From Fen-183 sp036385755 (GTDB lineage: Bacteria > Acidobacteriota > Thermoanaerobaculia > UBA5066), in the NCBI GenBank assembly GCA_036385755.1, contig DASVJU010000264.1, positions 1 through 50,783 on the forward strand: 50,783 bases of DNA. The letters run 5' to 3'. Below, piece by piece: positions 32,490 through 40,710 of this stretch (the stretch's first letter is position 1; each line of letters starts with the position of its first letter). The notes beneath the pieces are model-generated. The model was not told the origin of the DNA. It ran no database searches and saw nothing but the letters and a program-made list of their open reading frames with translations. The position numbers and the translations under genes are program-made.

Positions 32490-33646
32490 TTCGCCGCCCC
32501 CATCGGGCTCTCGTTGCCCGCCTTGTCGACGGCCGTCACGCCGTAGGCGCCCGTGAGGGCGGGTGAGGGCCCCCCGTCGAAGACCCCCGCGTCGAAGTAG
32601 ACGGGATCCTTAAGCCCGTCCGAGATCCTCTTCCAACCGTCCTTCTCGCGCCGATAGACGCGGTAGGACGCGAGGTCGGGAGCGAGGCTCGGGTTCCACA
32701 CGAGGCGCGCGCCGCCTGCTTCGAGAAGAACGAGAACACCGTCCGGCGCGGGCGGCGGAAACACGTCCTTCGTGGACACCGGCACCTCGTCGGCCGCGGG
32801 GCCGAGAATGAGCGGCAGCTCCGCGACGGGGGCGGCGCGCACCGTGTAGACGTAGCGCAGATCCGGCGCCACCGCCGCGTCCACGTAGGTCGTCGCGCCG
32901 AGAACCACTCCGAGCGGACGGTCCTCGTATTCCTCGTCAGCGGCGTCCCGGCGATAAACCGCGTAGCCCGCGATCTTCGCGGGGCGCGCGCCGTCGAGCA
33001 TGGCGACGGGGGCCTGCCAGTCGAGACACACGCGCCCTTCCTCCACGGTCGCGACCATCGCGAACGGCCGATCGGGAGGAACGCGCGGGAGAAGAGCGAC
33101 GAGCGGCGACAGCGCGGACACTTTCTTCCGGTCGCGCTGGGCCGTCACGCCGTACCTCAGGAACACGCGCCCGACACGCCCCTCGCGAAAAAGCGGCAAG
33201 AGCGGATCTCTCACGACGACGTCCCCACCGATCGTGGCGGCGTCGAGCTCCGTCCGCGAGAGCGCCTGGAGCATCTCGGCGCGCGCCCGAAAGCCTTTCT
33301 CCTCACGCTCGCGTGCGGCGGCTTCGGTCGGCATCTCTGGCGGCTTCTGGCCCTCGCGGGCGCCGAGAAGCTCACGGTACACCGTCACGCCCGAGAGGTT
33401 CGTGAGCGTCTCGCCCGCGTTCGTCCGCGATGGGTAGGGAAAGCGCAGCACGACGTCGGAACCCTCCTGCGAGAGGCGCACGGGCTCCACGCGCGCCGGA
33501 AGCACCTGAAGCGGCGGCACGGGCGCGAGCTTGCGCCCGCAGCCGGTCAGCAGAGGAGAGGAAAGAAAAACGAAAAGAAAGAGGAAGATTCCTCCCCCCT
33601 TACCCTTTCTAAGAACTCCCTCTTCCGAATCCGAATCCGAAAACAA
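32486..33646 (-). CDS. Lipoprotein with fibronectin type III-like domains
   Basis: The 386-residue protein has a signal anchor with lipobox LLTGC (about 32-36). The mature region has Fn3-like repeats: SGVTVYRELL, KIAGYAVYRRDA and LASYRVYRREKDGW, each followed by a YxYxV-type strand (LRYVYTVRA, TGAYGVTAVDKAGNESP). It is probably in the periplasm or outer membrane and may bind protein or glycan. The TTG start (33646) has GGAGA about 9 bases upstream. It lies between hslU and dapF, 15 bases after the former and overlapping the latter by four bases. Confidence 0.82.
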   Translation of the reverse strand: MFSDSDSEEGVLRKGKGGGIFLFLFVFLSSPLLTGCGRKLAPVPPLQVLPARVEPVRLSQEGSDVVLRFPYPSRTNAGETLTNLSGVTVYRELLGAREGQKPPEMPTEAAAREREEKGFRARAEMLQALSRTELDAATIGGDVVVRDPLLPLFREGRVGRVFLRYGVTAQRDRKKVSALSPLVALLPRVPPDRPFAMVATVEEGRVCLDWQAPVAMLDGARPAKIAGYAVYRRDAADEEYEDRPLGVVLGATTYVDAAVAPDLRYVYTVRAAPVAELPLILGPAADEVPVSTKDVFPPPAPDGVLVLLEAGGARLVWNPSLAPDLASYRVYRREKDGWKRISDGLKDPVYFDAGVFDGGPSPALTGAYGVTAVDKAGNESPMGAAK

Positions 33647-33661
33647 AATGTTCTCTCCGAC

Positions 33662-35034
<1,373 letters not shown>

Positions 35035-35038
<4 letters not shown>

Positions 35039-35577
35039 GGCAGCGTTTCGACCCGGATCGCTTCGTTCGTGTAGATGTCGATGGAGGCCGCGATCCGCAG
35101 GGATTCCTTCACGATCGCCGCGGCGTCGAGCGTCGAGTGCCGGAGAAGCGCGTGGGCGGCGGCCGACGCGTACGGGCCGCCGGACCCGACGGCGAGGACG
35201 CCTTCGTCGGGCGCGATGACGTCGCCCGTACCGGACAGGAGCAGGGACATCTTCTCGTCGGCCACGACGAGGAGGGCCTCGAGCTGGCGCAGCGTCTTTT
35301 CCGTGCGCCAGTCGGTCGCGAGCTCGACCGCGGCGCGCTCGAGCTGGCCGTGAAACTCCTCGAGCTTGCGCTCGAAGCGCGTGAACAGCGTCACGGCGTC
35401 CGCCGTGGAGCCCGCGAAGCCCGCAAGGACCTTTCCGCCGAGGAGGCGACGCACCTTCGAAGCCCCGCTTTTCATGATGGTCGTCCCCATCGTCACCTGG
35501 CCGTCGCCGCCGAGCGCGACGAGGCCGTCCTTCCTCACGCAGAGGATCGTGGTGTGCGTGAAGCGCGGTGGACCCAT
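35035..35577 (-). CDS. hslV: ATP-dependent protease peptidase subunit HslV (ClpQ)
   Basis: The 180-residue threonine protease has the conserved TTILCVRKDG block and GDGQVTMG, followed by LLGGKVLAGFAGSTADA. The catalytic Thr is expected at residue 9, after a short N-terminal extension (MGPPRFTH) that would be removed, unlike E. coli where Thr follows Met directly. ATG 35577 is preferred to a TTG one codon before. There is no ribosome site; TAGACT lies 8 bases upstream. Confidence 0.97.
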
Positions 35578-35585
35578 CAAGGGAG

Positions 35586-35591
35586 AGTCTA
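35586..35591 (-). promoter_or_regulatory. -10-like box TAGACT, 8 bases before hslV ATG
   Basis: On the minus strand TAGACT is followed by 8 bases and ATG 35577, within the 19-base gap after xerC. It may give hslVU its own nearly leaderless transcript in addition to read-through. Confidence 0.35.
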
Positions 35592-35596
35592 GCCCG

Positions 35597-36481
35597 TCAG
35601 TCGGGTTTTTCGGCCCTGGGGTGGCTCTTGCGATAGACCTCGATGAGGCGCTCGGCGTCGAGGTGCGTGTAGCGCTGCGTCGTCGAGAGCGAGGCGTGGC
35701 CGAGCAGCTCCTGGATGGTGCGCAGATCGGCCCCGGCGGCGAGGAGGTGCGTCGCGAACGAGTGCCGGAGCGCGTGCGGCGACGCGTGGCGGGGCACCGC
35801 CGCCGAAAGGACGGCCCGGTCGAGGACGCGCCTTACGCTGCGGTCCGTCAGCCGGCCGGCCCTCGCATTCAGGAAGACGATCTCGGCATCCCGCGCCGCG
35901 GGCGTGAGCGACGAACGTGCCTTGAGCCAGGCGCGGAGCGCGGCCGCGGCCGGCTGACCGAACGGCACGACGCGTTCCTTGCGCCCCTTCCCGAGCGTAC
36001 GCACCTGCCGCGCGGAGAGGTCGACATCCTCGAGGCGGAGCCCGACGAGCTCCGACACGCGGAGCCCCGTCGCGTAGAGGAGCTCGAGGAGGGCACGATC
36101 CCGGAGGCCGAGTGCGCCTTCCCGGCCCTTCGTCTCGACGACGGCCGTCGCCTCGCTCACGGAAAGCGTCCGCGGCAACGTCTGGTCGTGCCGCGGCGTT
36201 CCAACCGCCTTCGCGGGGTTGACGTCGACGCGACCCTCGCGCTTCAGAAACGCGAAAAACGTGCGGAGTGCCGACAGGTGACGCCCCATCGACGTCTTCG
36301 AGATCCCCTCGGACCGAAGGTACGCGAGGTACGACCTCACCGCGAGCGTGTCGACGTCCCCGGCCTCGAGCGCGGCCGAAGGCCGGTTCCAGAAAACGGC
36401 CGAGAGAAAAGCGGTGAAGCGGGCGAGATCCGCGCGGTACGCCGCGCGCGTGTGGGGCGAGACGCCGCGTTCGTCGGCCAA
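35597..36481 (-). CDS. xerC: Tyrosine recombinase XerC-like
   Basis: The 294-residue site-specific recombinase likely resolves chromosome dimers at dif. Catalytic residues are visible: Arg in ATGLRVSELVGL, Lys in TLGKGRKER, HALRHSFATHLLAAGAD (His, Arg), His in LLGHASLSTTQRYTHL and the Tyr nucleophile in the same stretch. The TTG at 36481 gives MADERGVSPHT, lacking the first helix. Upstream codons in frame (AADVLAFDRH) fit that helix but have no ATG, GTG or TTG before the cytochrome gene, so the true start may be unusual (for example ATC at 36532). Neighbours hslV and trmFO match the Firmicutes order. Confidence 0.93.
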   Translation of the reverse strand: MADERGVSPHTRAAYRADLARFTAFLSAVFWNRPSAALEAGDVDTLAVRSYLAYLRSEGISKTSMGRHLSALRTFFAFLKREGRVDVNPAKAVGTPRHDQTLPRTLSVSEATAVVETKGREGALGLRDRALLELLYATGLRVSELVGLRLEDVDLSARQVRTLGKGRKERVVPFGQPAAAALRAWLKARSSLTPAARDAEIVFLNARAGRLTDRSVRRVLDRAVLSAAVPRHASPHALRHSFATHLLAAGADLRTIQELLGHASLSTTQRYTHLDAERLIEVYRKSHPRAEKPD

Positions 36482-36539
36482 GTGGCGGTCGAACGCGAGG
36501 ACGTCCGCGGCGAAGGAGGCGCTTTTTACGATGGCGCTT

Positions 36540-36875
36540 TCACGATGCTTTTTTTGCCAGACTGCGGACCTCGGCGGCGAGCGCCTTGATCTCGGGCTCG
36601 GTGAGTTTCTTTCCGAAGGCCGGCATCTCGTCGTGACCTCTCGTGATCGACTTGACGATCCGCGCGTCGTCGATCGTGTCCTGCCACTTCGCGTTCGTGA
36701 GGTTCCGCGCCTTCTTCTTCCTGCCTTGTTCCGTCTCGCCCCTGCCGTCGTCCCCGTGACACACGGAGCAGTGCGTCTGCCAGTTCTCGGAACGCTCGTC
36801 TGCCGCCCGGAGAGCGGGAGCGGCGGCGAAAAGGAGCGTGGCGGCGGAAAAGGCGACGAGGGCTTTCTTCGTCAT
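36540..36875 (-). CDS. Monoheme c-type cytochrome
   Basis: The 111-residue exported protein has a signal peptide (about 1-25) then WQTHCSVCHGDDGRG with one CSVCH heme motif and a candidate Met ligand in HDEMPAFGKKLTE near residue 85. This is a class I cytochrome c (cytochrome_CBB3-type) for periplasmic electron transfer. ATG 36875 follows GGGAGG by about 7 bases. It is inserted between trmFO and xerC, two genes that are normally adjacent, and it overlaps the probable true N terminus of xerC. Confidence 0.9.
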   Translation of the reverse strand: MTKKALVAFSAATLLFAAAPALRAADERSENWQTHCSVCHGDDGRGETEQGRKKKARNLTNAKWQDTIDDARIVKSITRGHDEMPAFGKKLTEPEIKALAAEVRSLAKKAS

Positions 36876-36913
36876 GCGGCATCCTCCCACACGATTCTAA
36901 GGGGTTCGCCCAT

Positions 36914-38272
36914 TCAGGACGGGAGGAGGGCCGGCGCCGGCAGCGCCTCCTCGCGCCACCGAAGGACGGCGAGGAGCGCGCGGCGGCCGATCTCCTCGCG
37001 GCGTTTCGCGCGGTCCCGGATCTTTGGGGCGCCCGGCACGTCGTCGTCCTCGATGAGGCCGAACGTCACGTTCATGGGCGTGTACTCCTGCTCGCGCGGG
37101 AAAGAGACGTGCTTCGCGAGCGAGCCGAGCGCCGTCGTGAAGGGGAGGGCCTTCGGCTCACGGCCCTCCAGAAGCTGTGCGAGCGAGCACCCCACCATGA
37201 GCCCGGTGGCCGCCGATTCGAGGTAGCCCTCGACTCCCGTGAGTTGTCCCGCGAAGAAGACACGGGGGTTCTTCGTCCAGCGAAAAAGAGCGTCGAGATG
37301 CGCGGGTCCGTTGATGTACGTGTTGCGATGCAGCATCCCGAAGCGCACGAATTCGGCCTTCTCGAGGCCCGGCAGCATCCTGAAGACGCGTTTTTGCTCG
37401 CCGACCTTGAGCTTCGTCTGGAACCCCACGAGGTTGAAGTGCTCGCGCGCGAGATCGTCCTGGCGAAGCTGCACCACGGCGTAAGGCTCCCGCCCCGTCT
37501 TTGGATCGGCGAGGCCGAACGGCTTCATCGGACCGTGGCGCAGCGTCTCGATCCCGCGCTCGGCCATCGCCTCGATCGGGAGGCACCCCTCGAAATAGAC
37601 GGCCTTCTCGAAGTCGTGGAAGGCCACCTTCTCGCCGGCGAGAAGCTGCTTCACGAAGCTCTCGTATTCCGCTTTCGACAGGGCGACGTTGAGGTAGTCG
37701 TCGCCTCCGCCCTTGCCGTAGCGCGACAAGGCGTAGAGCTTCGTGAGGTCGAGCGACGCGAGCTCCACGATGGGTGCCATCGCGTCGTAGAAATAAAGGT
37801 ACTTCTCCCCGAGCGCCGCTAGGAGCGCCTTCTCGAGCGCGGGCGAGGTGAGCGGGCCCGTCGCGACGACGACGTAGCCGTCGCCGGGGTCTGGCAACAC
37901 CTCGGCCTCGGCCCTCACGAGCGTCAGGAGAGGCTCCTCCGCGAAGCGGCGCGTGACCGCGTCGGCGAAAACGGCCCGGTCCACGGCGAGCGCGTCCCCG
38001 GCCGGAACGGCCGCCTTCCGCGCTTCCTCGAGGATCACAGAGCCGATCGACTCCATCTCGCGCTTCAGGAGGCCGACGGCGTTCGCCGGGTTGTCCGAGC
38101 GGAAGGAGTTCGAGCACACCATCTCCGCGAGGCGGTCTGTGGCATGCGCGTCCGTCGATCGGATGGGGCGCATCTCGACGAGCGTGACGGCGTGCCCGCG
38201 GCGGAGGAGCTGGTGCGCGCACTCGACGCCGGCGAAGCCGCCGCCGATCACCGTGACGCGGGGGGCCTTCAT
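36914..38272 (-). CDS. trmFO: Folate-dependent tRNA (uracil-54) methyltransferase TrmFO
   Basis: The 452-residue FAD enzyme makes ribothymidine-54 in tRNA using methylene-tetrahydrofolate. The FAD-binding VTVIGGGFAGVECAHQLLRRG is at the N terminus; VCSNSFRSDN, YFEGCLPIEAMAERG and RVFFAGQLTGVEGYLESAATG are family blocks, with the catalytic Cys in FEGCLP. Length is normal. ATG 38272 lies 6 bases after TACAAT and has no ribosome site, so the mRNA may be leaderless. Confidence 0.97.
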   Translation of the reverse strand: MKAPRVTVIGGGFAGVECAHQLLRRGHAVTLVEMRPIRSTDAHATDRLAEMVCSNSFRSDNPANAVGLLKREMESIGSVILEEARKAAVPAGDALAVDRAVFADAVTRRFAEEPLLTLVRAEAEVLPDPGDGYVVVATGPLTSPALEKALLAALGEKYLYFYDAMAPIVELASLDLTKLYALSRYGKGGGDDYLNVALSKAEYESFVKQLLAGEKVAFHDFEKAVYFEGCLPIEAMAERGIETLRHGPMKPFGLADPKTGREPYAVVQLRQDDLAREHFNLVGFQTKLKVGEQKRVFRMLPGLEKAEFVRFGMLHRNTYINGPAHLDALFRWTKNPRVFFAGQLTGVEGYLESAATGLMVGCSLAQLLEGREPKALPFTTALGSLAKHVSFPREQEYTPMNVTFGLIEDDDVPGAPKIRDRAKRREEIGRRALLAVLRWREEALPAPALLPS

Positions 38273-38278
38273 CGGGCG

Positions 38279-38284
38279 ATTGTA
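38279..38284 (-). promoter_or_regulatory. -10-like box TACAAT, 6 bases before trmFO ATG
   Basis: Minus strand TACAAT-cgcccg-ATG: near-consensus -10 with the TANNNT-N6-start layout. Confidence 0.55.
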
Positions 38285-38305
38285 GAGGCTGCCCGCCGGC
38301 CTCGG

Positions 38306-38311
38306 TAGACT
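38306..38311 (+). promoter_or_regulatory. -10-like box TAGACT, 8 bases before GTG 38320
   Basis: TAGACT-N8-GTG, divergent from the trmFO box 21 bases away. The same hexamer and spacing precede hslV. Confidence 0.4.
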
Positions 38312-38319
38312 CGGATCCC

Positions 38320-39024
38320 GTGACTTTCGAGGCCGACCTCTATGACCGCGGGTACTTCGAAGGGCTCCACAAGAGTCACTGGTTCACGAACCCGCCGCGA
38401 AAATATGAAGAGAGGAACCGCGACGCGCTCCGCGTCACGTGCCTCCGGCTGGACGACCGCGTTCTCGAGCTCGGCTCGGCCCGCGGCGACGTGACGTTCT
38501 TCCTCGCGCGGCATGCCCGCGAGGCCGTCGGTCTCGACGCCTCCGACGACGCGCTCGGGATGGCCGAGCGGGACCGCGCCGGCCGGGGAATCGCGAACGT
38601 TTCCTTCGTGAAGGGCGACGTGGCGGACCTCTCCGCGTTCGAAGACGCCTCGTTCGACGCGGTGGCCGCGATCGACCTCGTCGAGCATATCGACGATCCG
38701 ACGCTCGCCGCGATGCTCAGGGAGACGCGGCGCGTCCTGAAGAGCGGCGGCCGCCTCGGCCTCTACACGCCCGACCGCGCGCACTACGTCGAGCGCCTGA
38801 AGGCCCACGACCTCGTGCTCAGGCAGTTTCCGCAGCACATCGCGGTGCGGCGCGCGGGCGCGTACCGCCGCTTCCTCGCCGAGGCGGGCTTTCGCATCGA
38901 TCTCGACACGTGGTCCGTGTCGCCGTTCCCCTTCGTGCGACTCCTCGAGCGCGTGCTCGCGCCGCTGCCGCTCGTCGGCGAGACGTTCCGGTACCGCATC
39001 CTCATGACGGCCGTGAAGCCGTGA
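38320..39024 (+). CDS. Class I SAM-dependent methyltransferase, tandem copy 1
   Basis: The 234-residue protein has a Rossmann methyltransferase core: VLELGSARGDVTFFLA (motif I), AVGLDAS (motif II), KGDVADLSAF, FDAVAAIDLVEHIDD (motif post II) and LKSGGRLGLYTPD. The N-terminal YDRGYFEGLHKSHWFTNPPRKYEER precedes it. The substrate is unknown; such enzymes often act on small molecules, lipids or sugars. Its TGA overlaps the GTG of an adjacent paralogue sharing motifs throughout. No ribosome site is seen before the GTG. Confidence 0.88.
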   Translation: MTFEADLYDRGYFEGLHKSHWFTNPPRKYEERNRDALRVTCLRLDDRVLELGSARGDVTFFLARHAREAVGLDASDDALGMAERDRAGRGIANVSFVKGDVADLSAFEDASFDAVAAIDLVEHIDDPTLAAMLRETRRVLKSGGRLGLYTPDRAHYVERLKAHDLVLRQFPQHIAVRRAGAYRRFLAEAGFRIDLDTWSVSPFPFVRLLERVLAPLPLVGETFRYRILMTAVKP

Positions 39025-39737
39025 CGAACGTCCCGGGGAAGTTCGCTCCGAACGCGGAGGTCTACGGGGCGGATTACTACGACAGGATGTACCGCCCGCA
39101 CTGGTTCCTGAGAAACCGGCGCAAGTACCAGGAGCGCGACGCGGCGCTCCTCCGGATCGTGCGGCCGGCTCCGGCGTCGCGCGTCCTCGAGGTCGGGTCT
39201 GCCCGCGGCGACACGGCGTTCTTTCTCGCGCCTCATGTCGCCGAGGTCGTCGGAATCGACGCGGCGCCCGCCGCCGTCGCGGCGGCCCGGGCGAACCAGG
39301 CCGCGCGCGGCATTCCCAACGTCCGCTTCGAGGAGGGAGACGCAAGGGACCTGTCGGACGTTTCCGGCGGCCTCTTCGACGTCGTCCTCCTCGCGGACTT
39401 CGTCGAACACGTTCTCGACGACGTGCTCGTTCCGTGCCTCGAAAGCGCGCGCGCGGCCCTCAGACCGGGCGGCGCCCTCGCGGTCTACACGCCGAATGCG
39501 GCCCACTGGGCCGAGCGAATCAAGGCCGCCGTTCCCGGCTTCCAGCAGGAGGACCACATCGCGGTGCGCCCCGCGAAGCGCGTCGTCGCCCTCGTTCAGG
39601 CCGCGGGTTTCCGTGTGGACGACCTCTTCTTCCCGGCGAGCCCGTATCCGCTCCTCGGAGCGCTCGACCGCGCGCTTCCGATGGTCGGCCTCTGCCGTTT
39701 CCGGACGTGCCTTCGGGCGCTACCGTCGGCCGCATGA
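39021..39737 (+). CDS. Class I SAM-dependent methyltransferase, tandem copy 2
   Basis: The 238-residue paralogue of the preceding protein has YDRMYRPHWFLRNRRKYQER, VLEVGSARGDTAFFLAPH, VVGIDAAP, FDVVLLADFVEHVLDD and RPGGALAVYTPNAAHWAERIKA. The shared block order and the HIAVRPA motif near residue 185 show a tandem duplication followed by divergence. The GTG start at 39021 overlaps the previous stop (GTGA), so the pair is translationally coupled and may act together or as a heterodimer. The substrate is unknown. Confidence 0.88.
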   Translation: MTNVPGKFAPNAEVYGADYYDRMYRPHWFLRNRRKYQERDAALLRIVRPAPASRVLEVGSARGDTAFFLAPHVAEVVGIDAAPAAVAAARANQAARGIPNVRFEEGDARDLSDVSGGLFDVVLLADFVEHVLDDVLVPCLESARAALRPGGALAVYTPNAAHWAERIKAAVPGFQQEDHIAVRPAKRVVALVQAAGFRVDDLFFPASPYPLLGALDRALPMVGLCRFRTCLRALPSAA

Positions 39738-39747
39738 AGGTCCCGCC

Positions 39748-40677
39748 ATGAAGGTTTCTTTCGTCACGTGCGACGTCTTCACGGACCGCCCCTTCACGGG
39801 CAACCCGCTCCTCGTCGTGCCCGACGCGCGCGGCCTGACGGCCGCCCGGATGCAGGCGATCGCGCGAGAGATCAACTACTCCGAGTCCACGTTCGTCCTG
39901 CCGGCGCGGGATTCCGCGCACGCCTACCTCCAGCGCACCTTCGTTCCGGTGAAGGAGATCCCGTACGCCGGCCATCCGACGGTCGGGACGGCCTTCGTGA
40001 TGGCCGCGCTCGGAAAGCTCGCCCCGGGTGCGCCCGACGGCGTCGTGCCGATCACGATCGAGGTCGGCTTCGGGCCGCTCGGCCTCGAGCTCCTCAAGAA
40101 TGGCGGCCGGGTCGGCCGCGTGAGGATGCAGCAGGGACGGCCGGAGTGGAGGGAGCCCGTGACGGGCGACGACGTGAAGGGCCAGATCGCCGCCGCGCTC
40201 GGCGTGCCATTCGACGCGCTCCACCCGTCGCTTCCCGCCCAGGCGGTCGGGACGGGAAACACGTTCCTCATGGTGCCCCTCTCCTCCGTCGAGGCGGTCT
40301 CCTCCGCCCTCGCGGACCCGCGGATGCTGAATCACATCGAAAAAGAGCTCGGCGTCCTCGGCCTCTTCTTCTTCGCCTTCGACGAGGCCGCAGGAAGGAC
40401 GCGTGTGCGGGCCCGCATGTTCGCGCCAGGAGCGGGCGTGCCGGAGGACCCTGCGACAGGCTCGGCGGCAGGGCCGCTCGGCGTCTACCTCGCGCTCCAC
40501 GGCTCGGTGCCCGGCGGCGTGGCGGAGGGGTCCGGCCGGTTCACGATCGACCAGGGCGTCGAGATGGGCCGCCCGTCAGAGCTCGACGTGACGGTCCTCC
40601 TGGACAACGGCCGCCCGTCGGGCGTCCGCGTCGAAGGCAGTGCCGTCCTCATGATGCGGGGTGAGATCGAAGTGTGA
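39748..40677 (+). CDS. PhzF-family isomerase/epimerase-like protein
   Basis: The 309-residue protein has the PhzF fold: VTCDVFTDRPFTGNPLLVV at the start, INYSESTFVLPA with the catalytic Glu, YAGHPTVGTAFVM, and the C-terminal EDPATGSAAGPLGVYL. PhzF itself acts in phenazine synthesis, but most chromosomal homologues have unknown substrates and no other phenazine genes are here. ATG 39748 follows the methyltransferase stop by 10 bases; all three plus-strand genes look like one transcript inserted between trmFO and topA. Confidence 0.93.
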   Translation: MKVSFVTCDVFTDRPFTGNPLLVVPDARGLTAARMQAIAREINYSESTFVLPARDSAHAYLQRTFVPVKEIPYAGHPTVGTAFVMAALGKLAPGAPDGVVPITIEVGFGPLGLELLKNGGRVGRVRMQQGRPEWREPVTGDDVKGQIAAALGVPFDALHPSLPAQAVGTGNTFLMVPLSSVEAVSSALADPRMLNHIEKELGVLGLFFFAFDEAAGRTRVRARMFAPGAGVPEDPATGSAAGPLGVYLALHGSVPGGVAEGSGRFTIDQGVEMGRPSELDVTVLLDNGRPSGVRVEGSAVLMMRGEIEV

Positions 40678-40710
40678 CGATCGAAACCGGCCGGGTCGGC
40701 CGGGCCCTGA

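Noticed and set aside
35597..36481. Mobile-element integrase
   Set aside because: It sits in the conserved trmFO-xerC-hslVU order and matches housekeeping XerC; no attachment sites or cargo were seen.
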